Of a stretch of 64,000 nt of DNA, positions 1-12,579 are shown in pieces. A program made the translations under genes and the position numbers. The number at the start of each line of letters is the position of its first letter. The stretch's first letter is position 1. The stretch covers positions 1 through 64,000 of the forward strand of contig VTFK01000120.1 in NCBI GenBank assembly GCA_009617715.1. Reading direction: 5' to 3'. The notes under the pieces were generated by a model that was given only the letters and a program-made list of their open reading frames with translations, was not told where the DNA came from and did not search any database. Source of the stretch: Plectrocnemia conspersa (lineage: Eukaryota; Arthropoda; Insecta; Trichoptera; Polycentropodidae).

Positions 1-845
1 ATAAACTAAAATAAATCTCCATATTTTTTCTAGAACAATCTCGTTTTACTAATACTTTCCAAGAACTTGACAAAGGCTAAAGCTTACGAAATAATAATCC
101 TGTACCAGGTTCAAGGGTATGTAAAATGGGTATGGGTGTACAAGGCATGCGGTAGATTTTCACCCAATACGCTTAATTGATTATTGAATTTCCTTACGGG
201 ATTACGGTGAACCCTGAACTTTATCTGAGCGAATTGTGGGCGACGCTTAAATCTGTAGTGCCATGACCAGGTGAGTAGCTTTCGCAACAATTTCAATAAA
301 TAAACAATTTCCAATTGAGATAGGGATGGTGGTGGTGTATGAAGGGTGTTGGGTAAAACGTTGAAAAGATCGATTCGGGTTCTTAAATTTAATAAAACGA
401 TTGTTTTTAAACGGCATAGCAGGAGTTTATCATTATTTAATTTAATGCTTAGCATTAAATAAGTAATATGCGCAAAAAATATTGGTAAATAAAATTAATA
501 TAATAGTACTAATAGCCTAAGTACTTAACAAATTTTATACGATGTTTGTAACTAAAATAAAAGAAAAAATCTGTCATATATTTTGTACAGATAAATTTAG
601 AAACATAACCAAACTATCTTTCAAATAGAGGTCAATCAGCTAATGTGAAACTTAGTCCTTTTCTAGGATTAGACATAACACATATCTACAAATCAGTGAC
701 ATATATGTACATAATTATAAACTATTTGTATATTTTAATTTACATTTAATAGATGTTATTTATACATTACTGTATTCGGTGATATAAGTTGTTTGGCACA
801 TACCTTTCAGCTAGTAAAACATATAGTTATTTTAGTTAAGGAATT
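1..845. other. AT-rich noncoding stretch
   Basis: No gene is visible. The minus-strand open frame across 111-455 has no recognisable domain and lies in low-complexity sequence, so I treat it as chance. The part from about 460 onward is A/T dominated with stops in all frames. Confidence 0.5.
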
Positions 846-1190
846 TTTGGTTTTTAATGACAAAGAGGTGTGACTTTGCAGCCAAATAGACACCCGAAAA
901 TCTAGTAATAGTTTATTTTTATAAACATATATAAATTAATAGATATATTGAGAAATTTAGATGCCGTTATTAGGTGGTGGAGTTGAAATGACATCTCTCA
1001 CCGCGTCTCTTCCTCTGCGGGTATTTTATAATGCTAGTTTGAGACTGCTTCGGCGAATAGTTGATGAAGAAGTTTGCAAGTTAATTGAATCACTTCTTGG
1101 ATACACCCACGAAATGTGTTTACGCCTCAAAAAAGAAACGGTTCAGATGGTCACCCCGGCGATCGGTAACCAAAGGCAAGAATAACAATA
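846..1190 (+). repeat. Dispersed repeat family A, copy 1
   Basis: Copy of a repeat seen at least seven times in the window. It opens with the block GTGTGACTTTGCAGCCAAAT (frame reading CDFAAK), then an A/T linker, then a frame containing VFYNASLRLLRRIVDEEVCK and, further on, GYTHEMC. The equivalent frame is kept in the copy at 3780 (IFYNAHSRQLWRITDKDVCK), which suggests that the source element encoded a protein here. I do not recognise that protein. The 74-codon frame at 961-1185 is this relic and not a host gene. A jockey-type RT tail follows about 60 bp downstream in the same orientation, so both may belong to one old insertion; that link is inference. Confidence 0.6.
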
Positions 1191-1249
1191 GTATTACGTG
1201 CAAGTGTTATAATAGTATTTACCAAGCAAAGAGTTTTTTCGGTGTATAT

Positions 1250-1750
1250 GTGGGTGATTTACGTATATTAGAACGGGGCATTAACATAGAATAAAAGCGT
1301 TAAATACCTGGGATTACATCTATACTCTAAGCCTAAATTTAATAAATATACTTTTAAACTTTGCTCTAAAGGGCCTGCTGCCAAAGCGACCCTTAGACCG
1401 ATATTTACTAAAAAGAGAATGCTAAACACTAAAAGTAAAATCCATATATTTAATTAATTAATCAGGCCCATTGCAACATTTGCCTGCCCAGTGTTGAGTA
1501 ACACCAGTAATACTATTTTTTCATTCTAAATAAAGCTATGAAAATAATATAATTTATAATTTTTTGAGTAATCTTAAAACTAGCATCGTCATTATCATAT
1601 TAAATAATACTATAAAAATATTTCTCGTAACCACACTTATCTACTAATCTTGTGCATTGGAAACTACGATAGAAAAAACATTAAATTTAAATATAAGCAT
1701 AAGCACAAAATTCTAATGTAATATTGTTTTAGAGGCTGAAGGCACATTTA
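1250..1750 (+). pseudogene. Jockey-type non-LTR retrotransposon tail, copy 1
   Basis: From 1296 the plus frame reads SVKYLGLHLYSKPKFNKY, then KATLRPIF, and after one in-frame stop LIRPIATFACPVLSN. This is the order found after the catalytic palm of jockey-clade reverse transcriptases (KYLG motif, then the thumb region with the LIRP...YACPVW block). The upstream catalytic domains are missing and a stop interrupts the frame, so it is dead. The segment to about 1750 is shared with 5790-6225, including the noncoding part around TTAAATTTAAATATAAGCATA and TTTTAGAGG. The shared sequence defines a 3' fragment of one family. Confidence 0.7.
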
Positions 1751-3179
1751 AATGGTTCAAGATCTGTTTCTCAATATACTCAATTAGAACTTAATCCATT
1801 GTTTATTTTCTTTTTTTTTTCCACTTAAATTAATAAATTTTTAGTTACTGTCAGCGTTTTAATATATATTCATATTTTTAGCTGCAATATTATATAAATA
1901 AAAATAGTTATTGTATAATAAATATGTTTGTAAAATTAAGTATCGTAAAATATATATATAAATTATTATTAAGTGTCAATTAATAATACGTATAAAAAGC
2001 GTTATATAGCATTTAGCTTTCTCCTGGTTTGGGTGACCGGATTATTAATTATCTATCTACACAACAAAAATTCTGAATATTGATGATTGCTTGATTCTCA
2101 ACTATTTCATATTTTTATCTTTTTTTAGGTAATTATTTGTGTTATTATAAAAAATGTAAGTGTATCATCATACCAATGTAAATTACTAATATAATTGCCA
2201 AATATTTTTAAAACGTAATATTTTTGGTTTAAAATCGTATTGACATCTGTGGTATATATTATACATACATATATTTTTTTTATACATTGCCGTATTCTTA
2301 AATATACATACATATATATTTATATTGATCATCTATGATCGGAATTTTAACTGTGCGCAATTTTCATTCGGTTAAAAATGCTTTAGTTTAGTTGAAAGGA
2401 ACTAATAATAACATAAATCGATGACTTAATTTAACTGTAATAGTATATATGTATGTATATGCTCACAAATAATACATAATATAAAACATATAAAAATTTG
2501 GCCCTATAATATTTTGTAAACATTATCTGCAGAAATTTCTCCGAACCATAAACTCTTTATAAAACAACTTTTTCATTAAAAAATTCTTTCTGTCTTGAAA
2601 AGCAATTTTAATGTGATTCCTAGAAGCGGTGTTCTTTCATTTTTAGTAGTAAATGGTCGCCACATATTTTTTTTAACCCTGAAATATTTGTACAAAGCCA
2701 AAGAAAGTTACACTTTAAGTAGTTTAATCTTATAAATTTTTATTTATAAATATAAATGAATAATTTGAATTAATTACATATCAGTAAAATCAGTTGATTT
2801 ATTGTGCTTTGATTAATATATTTTTACTATTGTAGTTGTTATAATATGTTTTAATAAACTAAGCTAACAATATATATAATAGTTAACTTGTTAACGTTGA
2901 ACAATAAATATTTTAAATTGACAAATATTTTTTGGAACTTTGCCTCTTATATTTCTTTACATTACCGTGTTTATTGTATTATTGTTTTTGAACAGTTAGG
3001 CACAACTATATATAATAATTTGCATAATAAAGCATACCATTAAATCTGGTCACACTATAACACTAAACATTTAAATCTATTAGGATACTATAAATTTATG
3101 AGAATCTAATGAGCTCATGCGTCACTCAATAACTCAGAACTGTTTTACAGTAATGACAGCTTTTATAGGAGTTTAATAG
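1751..3179. other. AT-rich noncoding stretch
   Basis: Very A/T-rich sequence with many short TATATA and TACATA runs. The minus-strand open frame across 2125-2313 is low complexity. I see no gene, RNA or structured repeat. Confidence 0.5.
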
Positions 3180-3540
3180 TGTGGTTTAAAGGACAAACGC
3201 CACCATTGAAAACATCAAACCACCTTCCGCTTTGGCTTGTTTCTATCGATCGAATCATAAGCCCGGATTTCGAGTTTTATAGCAGTGATGCTCAAATGCG
3301 GCGCGAGTAATTAAACCGGGTGACACGTGTTGATACGTTATGAGATTGCCATACCATCCCCCGGTCGATACGCAGGAATAGCGCTTTCACGGGAATGCTT
3401 TATTAATGTGTCACGTGTTAATTGTATTTTACAAATAACCCGTTTTTTAGGGTTAATGCGATTAATTTACATTGGACGGTTAAATACGCCTTCACGACGA
3501 CTTTATTTCGGAATGCGATAAAGTTCGTTTGGATTAGAAT
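3180..3540. other. GC-enriched island, candidate regulatory element
   Basis: Contrasts with the A/T-rich flanks. It contains two E-boxes of CACGTG type (GACACGTGTTG near 3325 and GTCACGTGTTA near 3411) and several TAAT/ATTA homeodomain-type cores. The 64-codon plus frame at 3327-3521 shows no domain. It could be a conserved noncoding element or an unrecognised repeat; the sequence alone does not decide. Confidence 0.3.
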
Positions 3541-3779
3541 AATTAAAATGTCAGCGTAATGTTACATACGAATTAAATTTAAATATTAAAGAGTATTTTG
3601 TGTATTATTTTTATAGTGGCATGTAGTTATGTGTTAACTTAAGCCTATCAAGCTTATTTTGCAACTAACTTAGAAATGGACAATCGCTGTGTATAATAAG
3701 AGAAAGATTTATCAGTGATTGTAGAAAGAAGCAATGTTTATTTTAAACAGTAAATGATCAACTTTTATCACTAATATAA

Positions 3780-4250
3780 ATAATGGATTTTGAGGCCGAA
3801 TAGGTGTGATTTTGCAACCAAATAGACGCCAGAAATGTTAGTAACAACTTATTTTATATATATATAAATAACCACATATATAGATAATTGTAGATGTTAT
3901 CAGATGGTGAAATTAAAATGGCAAGTCTTTGAAGTTGGAGAGTACTCGCTGGCGTGTCGAGTTGTATTATTGTCGGCTATGATTTCTGGACAATGCACTG
4001 ATGTTTCTCGTGTCGTGTCTTAGCTCGTCTGTGATGCTGTAATTTAGTGGCGTCTCTCCCCTTTGTGACTAAATATCACATATTTTATAATGCTCATTCG
4101 AGACAGCTCTGGCGAATCACAGATAAGGATGTTTGCAAAGCAATTGCATCGGTTCTTGAACACACTTCCTACATTAAAATAAATGGTTTATATGTATTGT
4201 TTAGCGCGCGTATTTTTCGAACAAAATGTTGTTTATTCGGCAGTACTCAT
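3780..4250 (+). repeat. Dispersed repeat family A, copy 2
   Basis: The longest plus-strand copy. The order is GTGTGATTTTGCAACCAAAT (3808), A/T linker, ATGGCAAGTCTT (3918), GCTGGCGTGTCGAGTTGTAT (3950) with TTGTCGGCT, then a frame reading KYHIFYNAHSRQLWRITDKD and VCKAIASVLEHT. From 3918 onward these pieces lie in one frame broken by about three stops, which is what a decayed coding region would look like. The internal open frame at 4047-4256 is part of it. The function of the ancestral protein is unknown to me. Related copies: 846, 10483-11190 (minus), 13740, 26398-26922 (minus, first block only), 43855, 61150. Confidence 0.6.
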
Positions 4251-5789
4251 GTGTGATTAACGTCTCGGGATATTTACAATTATTGTGTATTGAGATCTCT
4301 CTTACATTTTTAATCTCTCTTCGTTAAAGTGACTTTTAAATTATAATAAATTATGTAGGTTGTTTAAATCACTACATAACAATTATTTGATAGTTATTAA
4401 GCAATTGAAAAACCTTATGATAAAAGAGACCTTAATGTTTATATTGAAAACCCTGGACGCGTGGAGAAAAAAATAAATCAGGAGTGAGATTTATGACGTT
4501 AGAAACAAGAAACTTGGTTCTAGACTAACCGAATGCATTGAAGTTTATGATGATTTGATTAAGAAACACATAAAGGTGCGTTGTAAAGGTTCTAAGGTCA
4601 ACTTTAAAGTAAAATGCTTAAGAAATATTTTCTATATTTTTTCTTCAAAATTTTAATTGTTTTAGGCGGTATTATGTTATATATCTTTGGTTTATGTCCT
4701 CAATAATTAAATATTAATCAAATTAATAACCACTAATAATAACTGTGAGGATAATAATAGTAAAAATTTGTAAGCAAACATTTTAAAGTCTCAGTGTTTG
4801 CACATTTAAACTATTTTTTCATATCGTAACTCGTATTTAAACATTTGCCTTAAAAACTGTATAAACATGAAAAATTTTATAAATGTTAATTAAATAAGGA
4901 TTTGAGTTAAATTTATTTGCAAATCATTAAATACACATTTATTTAATATATGATAAAGGATATGATACGTTTTTTGTAAGGAATTGTACTTAAAGTTCGG
5001 AGATTTTTATTTAATCGTAATAAAATATTGAAGTTTGCAAAATTAAACAATTTAAAAAAGAACAGATTTTACTTATCATAAAAAATGTCATAATTTACAA
5101 AAATATTAATAATATTATTTTTGTATCAAAAATCGTTATAAATGCGACTGTTAGGATACATGTTATTTTTTATATGTATTTTTTATTATCGTGTGTATTT
5201 TTTGTTGAAGTTTATGAAATTTTGAAGCTTTGATGTAAGCTTTATTTGACTGAGATTAAGCTTGATTAATTTTTTTTCACAGACTAAATAATCTAATTTA
5301 TATGAAAAGTTATAAGCTTGCTTTATAAAGTAAATGCGATATCAATATTGTTGTAGACGATATTACATATTTTAAATAAATGTATAATTTTAAATAAGAT
5401 ATGTACGTTAATCTAACAATTATATGTATTTATTTTTTACATACACTTTTTTTTGTAAAAAAAAATCTCTTGATGATGCTAAGACTATCTTGGCGAAATA
5501 TATAGAGAATGAAACTCAAAAAGAAAAACGCGATCTTAAACACGTAAATATAATCTTTTTTAAATATATTTATCGCATAAAAAAATAAACAATTTTTAAT
5601 TATTTCAAAAATGTGGATAATTTTAATGCTATTTTACGATTAATAAGATAAAATACAAAGTTTGCTACATACTAATAATAAGTTTTCTAATTTAATAAAC
5701 TTTATACAATAAAACAAAACGTTCTGCAACATTAGTTATGTACATATGTACGTAGTAAGTGGTAACAACACGAAAACAACCCCTGCAAG
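4251..5789. other. AT-rich stretch with one short unidentified frame
   Basis: Mostly featureless A/T. At 4477-4656 there is a 59-codon plus frame without ATG reading EIYDVRNKKLGSRLTECIEV, then YDDLIKKHIKVRCKGSKVNF. Its composition is less A/T-driven than nearby frames and looks like old coding sequence. I do not recognise the family. It sits between family A copy 2 and a jockey-type tail, so a transposon origin is likely. Nothing else stands out to 5789. Confidence 0.35.
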
Positions 5790-6225
5790 AAATCTGCATT
5801 TAATATATGTATATATTATACATTCACTTCGAGCTTAAATTTATTAGATCTATTGCTAAACATAAATCAGTCTCAAAAAGCTTACTGCCATTGCGGCACT
5901 AAAGCCAATATTTATCAGAAAAAGCGCATTACAAAAAAAAAATGCTAATTAGGCCAGTAATATCATTCGCTTGCTGGGTGTAGAGTAACACTAGTAATTC
6001 ATTTTTTCTTGACTCAAAATAATGCATTAAAAATAATTTATAAAACAACTTTTTATATTAACTTTTTAAAAGTTTATAGTAGATTTCTGATAAAAAATAA
6101 AATTAAAAAAAATATTACATGAGAGCATATTACCTCCAGAATCAGTAACTATGACAACATTGAACTTAAATTTAAATATAAACATATGTTTGAACTGATC
6201 TTGCTTTAGAGGTCTAAATTAATTT
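5790..6225 (+). pseudogene. Jockey-type non-LTR retrotransposon tail, copy 2
   Basis: Homologous to 1250-1750. The clearest coding block is LIRPVISFACWV, stop, SNTSNSFFLD near 5944-6010, matching LIRPIATFACPVLSNTSN in copy 1. The preceding frame is shifted more than once. The noncoding tail with TTAAATTTAAATATAAACATA (about 6167) and TTTAGAGG also matches copy 1. No catalytic RT motif remains. Both copies lie on the plus strand 4.5 kb apart. Confidence 0.6.
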
Positions 6226-6904
6226 TTAATAGCTATAGGTCATTAACAGTTTGTAAATAGGTAGTTATAATAGTCCTTAGCTTAATAATTTAAATAGTAA
6301 TTTATGTAACTTTTTTTATAAATAGTTCTTGTATCTTTTTCTAATTTCTTTATTAAAAAATTATTTAAACCAACAACTTGTATGTATTATTCTAGATTAT
6401 TAATTTTGTAACAATCGTTTATTTGTATTTTATATATAAAAAATGTGAGTAGTAAATTAAAACATTATTACAACCGGCTTTTCAAACACACGACTAATGA
6501 ATAAGAAATATTTAAACGATTACAGAATAAGAAATATTTAAAGCAATAAAAATAAAATTTCATGTAATTATTTTTTTAGATTCAATATGTCTTAGTTACA
6601 GCACGAATAAATCTAGTTAAATAAATGTTGCTAGTTCAATTAGGCTTCTGAAAAATTTGTATATACCAAAACTGTGTAGCGGCAGAGAAGGTCACGATAT
6701 CGTCCCTTACTCTTACCTGCCATCATATACGTCATCGTGTAAGAGTCATTCATCTTGTAAACGAGCTTGCCAAACATAAGAAATGTTTTAGCGATAGCTA
6801 TGAGGAGTTGGATTATGTGGGATGGTGCTCATCTCTTTTATGTGTGCACCTCACAGAGAAGATCAGATTGGTCCGATAGAGAATGTGATTAAATAACAAA
6901 CAAA
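6226..6904. other. AT-rich stretch, slightly GC-richer from 6660
   Basis: 6226-6650 is featureless A/T. 6660-6890 is less A/T-rich (AGCGGCAGAGAAGGTCACGA and following) and may be the upstream, unrecognisable part of the RTE-like relic that begins near 6905. No frame is open across it. Confidence 0.35.
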
Positions 6905-7290
6905 AGAATACATAACGTACAAAAAGACGCTACAAAGTCATTGCACACGTAGTACTCAAGACGATTATTATAATAAATGCAGGGAAGCTAAACGAATACA
7001 ACGAAGACCAAAGAGAATATTTGATAATCTTGAGCTTGATGAGTTGCAGCAATTGAACTCTAATAATGAAAGCAGAGCTTTTTTTTTAAAAAAATAATAA
7101 ATTTCGCATAAATTTCAAGCCAAAAATATATTCATGCAAGAGTATCATCAGTGACATTCTTAATGACAAAAAAGATATTCTAACAGAGGGTCAGAGAACT
7201 TTCGGATCTTGTTGAAAGAAGAACTGACGAGAATATTACAAAAATGACTCAAAATAGGGATATAATATAATGGTCTATGGTCAAGTATTG
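6905..7290 (+). pseudogene. RTE-like non-LTR retrotransposon linker relic
   Basis: The plus frame reads TQDDYYNKCREAKRIQRRPK, RIFDNLELDELQQLNSNNES and RAFFLKK. After a shift it continues FRINFKPKIYSCKSIISDIL, NDKKDILTEGQ and FRILLKEEL. This is the pattern of the linker between endonuclease and reverse transcriptase in RTE-type and related elements: a basic helix, an acidic stretch ending NDSRAFYKK, a CKD-type block, and 'DG..L.....E.L.RW..HF.ELL'. Neither the endonuclease nor the RT core can be found. At least one frameshift and several stops make it nonfunctional. The clade assignment is by resemblance only. Confidence 0.5.
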
Positions 7291-7489
7291 AATGATACGA
7301 TGTAATTAAAATAAAACACGGATGGATCAGGAAACAAATACTAGTACATATAATATCAATTATTTTTTTATATCTCAATATGCATTAGTTATGTAATAAC
7401 TTTATTCGACAAAGGTTTTCTCAATATGTTTTGTGTGTATAAGTAGTGGTTATTGGTTAATATTAATCAACTAATAAGATTTTACATTT

Positions 7490-7970
7490 AATTAATTTCG
7501 CCGAAATCTATTAAAGTTAAAACCACTACGAAAGCAATACCTCTTTCTATACTCTACTTTGTGAGAGGTAAAAGGTACAAAAAGCCTATCCAAACAAAGT
7601 GTGGCGTGCTCGTGAAATTTTGTAAATCGATTCGTCCAGTTTTGAAAGCGGCGCACGAGCGCGGCAGCAGAGTTCCGCGTTATAAATATTTTATATTCGC
7701 TCCATTTTTTATTGACACAAGGCAATAAATATAGTTTGTCGGAGAAATTAATCTTCTACAACAAGTGACTGTTGATCGAATAATAATTGGATCTAGCGGG
7801 GTGGAAGGTCGGCGCCCAGCGTTGGGTGGACTCACCCTCACCCCGCCAAAGCTCTATGGGGGAGAATTATTCTGCCGGTGGCTAGCTAACAGGAAATTGT
7901 ACAGATTATATGTAGAGCAGTGTGTCGAAGGGGGCTTATTCCCTCATTATGGCATTTAACTGGATGCAAA
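7490..7970. other. GC-enriched island
   Basis: Two GC-richer blocks (7500-7730 and 7760-7970) in A/T-rich surroundings. The second contains a short hairpin-like stretch, GGGTGGAC...CACCCTCACCCCG, near 7825. Frames on both strands (7492-7725 minus, 7765-7959 plus) lack any domain. It could be a regulatory element or an undocumented repeat; no other copy is seen in this window. Confidence 0.3.
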
Positions 7971-9879
7971 CACCATAACCAGCGCAAGAATATTTGCTAT
8001 AAGTGTATCGGTTTTACAATCCAAATTATCATAGTAATTGAAGCAATAGTTTTATAATACAGTGTATTACAATAATAGATTTATAATATACTGTATAAAC
8101 AGAATCACAAATTAATTGCTTAGGTGTGCTTTAATATATTTTAGGGGAAATAAATAACGGACTATGTTGCAAAGCTGTTTTAGAAAAGGCAACAAAGATC
8201 GCGGATTAAGATAAGTAGCCTTTAGTAGTTGAACTACAAGTTTTACTTCCACGCTTTATAAAAGTAGACTTTTATAATAACAAAATACTAATCATTTTAC
8301 CTTCTAATTTAATTTTATAAAAATAATTTAATTCAACCCATTATAAGGTTTAACAATATGTTATTAGTTTGCTTAGGTTATTATATATATATATATAAAA
8401 CTTGATCGTGCTTATGTTAATATAATTTTAAAGTGAATTGCTTGGTAAATATTTTATTGTTTAATTAACTTATAATTAGCAATTGTATAATTAGATACAT
8501 AAAACATCAAAAAAATTCTCAATGAAATATATATAAGTGTAAATATGTGACTGTTTATGCTTAAAATAGGCGTAAAAATATTTAAAAAAATATTCAGTGC
8601 AAATTTAAATTTATTTATTTAGGTTATTAAGTTTTTTACTTGAAAAAATTAAGTTGTATTTTGATATATTATGATCTAAATATCTGTAGTAAAAGCACCA
8701 ATTGTATAGTCTATTAATGCACATATTTTGTCAGTTTAACATTTTGCAGGTCTTTTTCGAATGTGTCGAGCTTAAAAAGCAACTAAAATAACCAATTTAT
8801 AGCTTTATATTTGCTTTTTTGACCCCATACACCCCTAATTTTTTTATTGTTTACCATTTCGTAGCGATTTTCACAACTTTTTGTGCTCATATTTGCACCT
8901 TTTTGGGTTTTATATACTTTAAAATAGTTGTAAATCACTTGTTTAATGGTTCAATGTATATATTTTTGACTTTCTGAACATTTTGTTGGTCTTTTACGGT
9001 GTTATAGGCAAAAAAACGCAATATTATCTACAAAGTTACAGCCTCAAATAACACGACTTTAATATTTCTAAGTCTACAAAATTAAAGCTATTAATATTAC
9101 ATGTTGTGCTTAATTTTGCTGTTATTTAAGGTGTTTAACGAATGATATGAGCGTAAAAACTGTGGTAAAAGCAACAAAAATTTGACTGTTTCTGCGTACT
9201 TTTGCCATTCTGATCATTTTTATAGTGTCTTGCGTGTGTAATAATATTGAAAAAGCATCAGTTGTCACAATTTTTTTTCAATAAATATGACTTTTTAGGT
9301 ATAAAACACATGTAAAAACCTTGAAAATATTTTGTATTAAAATATCTAGGAGAATAATCTTTTGTTATAAACTTGAAAATGAAAATCGTCAAAAGTTTAA
9401 TGAAAGAAATATCCGAACAATTGGCTAATAAATTGATTACGTAGTAATTGACTGGGAAATTCAAGAGAAAAATATAGATTTATAGTTTTTCTGATAAATC
9501 GTTGATGGGCGATTCATCCACGTGATAGAGATTTTTGTAAAGGTCAGAATGAAAAGATAGATTGCAAAAAATATAGTTTTGTCAATTTTAATGGTGCTTA
9601 TTTCGATTATTATCTAAAAAATAATTATTTGAACTTAAAGATCATAAAACGCAATCTAATATCTTTAATATATACATAAAGATCGTGAATATGCATTTGC
9701 ATTTGAAAATGGTTTATTCGACCTTTCACCCCTGTTTGCTTTTGCATTTCTAACTAAAATATTTTTTTATATTTTTTTTAACACAAGAAAGCTTTACAAG
9801 CCTGAAATAATTCGTTACGCGCAATACGCGGGCGTTTATCAAATAAAACATAATTTGTCTTAAATTTTTAACAGTCTCA
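7971..9879. other. AT-rich noncoding stretch
   Basis: Contains a (TA)n run at about 8382-8396 and T-rich low-complexity sequence. The minus-strand frame at 9258-9464 is low complexity. No gene is seen. Confidence 0.5.
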
Positions 9880-10200
9880 AAATGAACACGGCATCCCGAC
9901 CCGACTGGCGTTAAATCGGGGCAACGCATAAAATTTTGCCTTCTCTCTCTCTCTCTTTCTGTTGTAGGGAACGTGATTCGGCACCGCCGCAACGCAACGA
10001 TAATGAATTATAAATTCCAAAGAATTTTCCATTTGCCCCCCCGTCACGAAAAAGAGTTCGTAAAAAAACGAATATGAAACGGGCTCGGCAAAAGAGCACG
10101 TTTTGCCATTTTCCCGGGCGCTCGTAAAGCGCGCCGGTTTGAACACTAATCACGTGACGAGCGTCACGTGACATCTACGTTCGCGCTGAACGTTAACGCC
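9880..10200. promoter_or_regulatory. GC-enriched island with paired TCACGTGA sites
   Basis: TCACGTGA occurs at 10150-10157 and 10164-10171, separated by six bases; this is the palindrome bound by MITF/TFE/USF-type bHLH-zip factors. Upstream a CT-rich run (9943-9962) ends in TTTCTGTTGTAG at 9956-9967, a textbook splice-acceptor spelling. The following plus frame is open for about 36 codons (NVIRHRRNATIMNYKF...) but resembles nothing I know. Overlapping minus-strand frames (9750-10174) are probably chance. A regulatory element is the preferred reading; a small exon cannot be excluded. Confidence 0.35.
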
Positions 10201-10482
10201 AATTATAATCTAATCGAGGTTTGTTTATTTGGCTTATGGCTTGCATTCTATGTTTTAATGTTATTTAGTGCTACGAAGTTACGGGCGATGCGAAATAGCC
10301 CTGCCAGTAGTCTGCGGTAGGTGTTGTATGTCATGCAATTTGTTCTGCCACAAAGATAAAATAAATTGATTCCATCTGTATCATTGACATCTGTGTTTTA
10401 TTATGCACAATACTTTTTTTTTATATTATAAATACTGCTTGTTGCGAAAGTGCACCTGCAATGACAGGAAAATATCGGGGAT

Positions 10483-11190
10483 TTAGTTCGCGATTGTAGC
10501 GACCATACACAGATGACCACGTTTGAATGGATTTATTCTAAGATGTGAACACATTTCGTGGGTGTAGCCAAGAATGTGATTTTTTGATCCGGGCCATTTC
10601 CGCTCGCATTTATTAATTTGCGCCAAAGTTGCTGGCATCAGTAAACGTCTAAAATAAGATTTTGGTGACAAGTTTTATTACTTTATGACCCATCGGTCAC
10701 TCAATATTATTACTGTTGAAAATGTATTTTTTACCATTTTTTTATTATCAAAGACAGTTATTAAACTAAATTCGTGTGCTAAAAATAATTGTAAACCGTG
10801 TAATTGACAATCGCCATTAGTTATTCTTAGGGATAGGATTTAATATTAGCTTGTTTAGTTAAGTCCGATAATACTGATGTCCGAGTTCAGATAGTTTGCG
10901 TGTGTGGCGAAGCTCGGACAGATCTGTCCTGGTGTCCGTCGGACATATCTGTGCGTGTAAGCTTAGCTAATGACAACTCAGGGCACTGAACGGACACAAG
11001 ACACATCAGCGGATTGTCCAGCCTTATAACTGGAACATATCACAACATATACTCCACAAAATCACAGATGACAATAATATAACTCGACACGCCAGCGAAG
11101 ATTCTCTGACTTCCAAGACCTGCCATTTATGTTTATAAAATAAACTGTTATCAGCTTTGGCTGCGAAGTCACACCATTTCGGTCCTTAAA
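10483..11190 (-). repeat. Dispersed repeat family A, minus-strand copy
   Basis: Read on the minus strand from 11190, it opens with ACCGAAATGGTGTGACTTCG, CAGCCAAA, then TTTATTTTATAAACATAAATG, GCTGGCGTGTCGAGTTATAT and TTGTCATCTGTGATTTTG. The second half (10671 down to 10483) carries GYTHEMCSHLRINPFKRGHL, the same GYTHEMC word as copy 1. About 350 bp between the halves (roughly 10700-11050) is specific to this copy and contains repeated GTCCG/GGACA words (TCCGACGGACACCAGGACAG region near 10920). It is either a longer version of the family or carries an internal insertion. Confidence 0.6.
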
Positions 11191-11630
11191 TCTGAAAAAA
11201 AACAAAGTTCAGAGAAATAGAGATTTTAAAATATCCACCTCAATCTTAAAATATAAAAAATTTATAATATCATAAATATTTTGTTAAGGAAACACTGCTT
11301 AGAAATGGTTTATTTCGGAGATATTTTCAAAAAATAAAACCAACTACATCTATCTACAATACATATCTTATGGTATAATATTAAATAATTTGATTTGATT
11401 CACTTTGATTTACATAAAATTTATAAAAACAGTATAAATCTAAACCATATTGTGAAATATTATTACTATTGAAAAATTACTATACAATTATTTTCTCTAA
11501 CGAATTTGCTATAAAAAGTTAATTAAACCTATGAAAACATGATATTTAGTTTCATATTCTATTATTTAATTAGAATAAATGTTTCTCTGTCAATATATAC
11601 GTTTCTTATATAATGAAGAGAGGTAACTAG
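11191..11630. other. AT-rich noncoding stretch
   Basis: No feature recognised. It directly precedes the promoter candidate at 11639. Confidence 0.5.
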
Positions 11631-11638
11631 GGTGCTCT

Positions 11639-11790
11639 TATAAAATCAGGTAGTTGTTCCCACGCCTGTATCAGTTCACAAATAACGATCGGATTGTGCG
11701 TGAAGTGTCCGTGAAATTGCACGACGTAAATCGGACGGACAACAGCGGAGTTTCAATTACACACTTAATTATAAGCGAATAATTGTGAAC
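11639..11790 (+). promoter_or_regulatory. Candidate core promoter (TATA + Inr) and leader
   Basis: TATAAAA lies at 11639-11645 and the insect-type initiator TCAGTT at 11671-11676, placing the presumed start A (11673) 34 bases after the first T of TATA, slightly long but usable. The sequence after the Inr (to about 11760) is GC-richer than its surroundings, as a 5' untranslated exon often is, with several GGAC/GTCC words. No open frame follows, so a coding exon would have to lie downstream after an intron, possibly outside this window. I see no convincing downstream promoter element. Confidence 0.4.
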
Positions 11791-12579
11791 CTTCTTCTTG
11801 TGAATACATACCAAGTGATTCCAAATATCGACTGAAATTAATTATAATTTTATTTTTTCATTCTCAGAAAATTAATTATGATATCAAACATTAACAGTGA
11901 CTCAATGTCACGATATTATTGCATTTACGTTTTCTTTTAATCCACACGTGTTCATGAAGAGTGTAATTGTACTATAAAAACTAATTATGATCGCTGTCGT
12001 AAAATAATAAACTTACACATACACACACACGTGACTGCTTACTATATATTATTTTTCAACGCTTAATGCGTTTCGACTGTGAAAAATTGAGGTAAAGCAA
12101 ATTGATTAAACGTTACACAAAGGCCCTAACTTACACGAGGCGCGTATTTGCTATCGGGTTTAAATATTTTCGTTCGCGTGTTGGTGCTACGAAATCGATA
12201 AATAATTTATTTCAAAGTCAAACAACTTGTGACGTGATCCGAGGCTATTTTCCCTGCCCGGATGCTATAAGGGAAACCTTCCTTAAATCAAATGAAATTA
12301 ATCGATGGCTTAGGGTAAAGGATAAACATATGTATATACATATATTAAGAATAAAACTTTTTTTATTTATTATCTAAATAAAATATCAATATAAATCCTC
12401 AACTATTCGACGACATAGAACGCACTCATCAGATAGTTAACTGATTGATTGTCTGATGTATGATTTATTTCACATACGTAATAACCGGCTCATACATGAA
12501 GAGAAGTGTGTTTTATGAAATAATAATTTATTATTACCTTAAAATATACTAAACATGTAACAAATGTATCATATAAATT
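11791..12579. other. AT-rich stretch with a chance frame
   Basis: The 91-codon plus frame at 12102-12377 lies in a moderately GC-richer patch (12110-12300), but its translation (RRVFAIGFKYFRSRVGATKS...) shows no domain and ends in low-complexity sequence. A (CA)n tract is near 12015-12030. No feature is firmly supported. Confidence 0.4.

Noticed and set aside
9750..10174. Three overlapping minus-strand frames of 80-89 codons
   Set aside because: They overlap in different frames over a CT-repeat and GC island; none has a domain.
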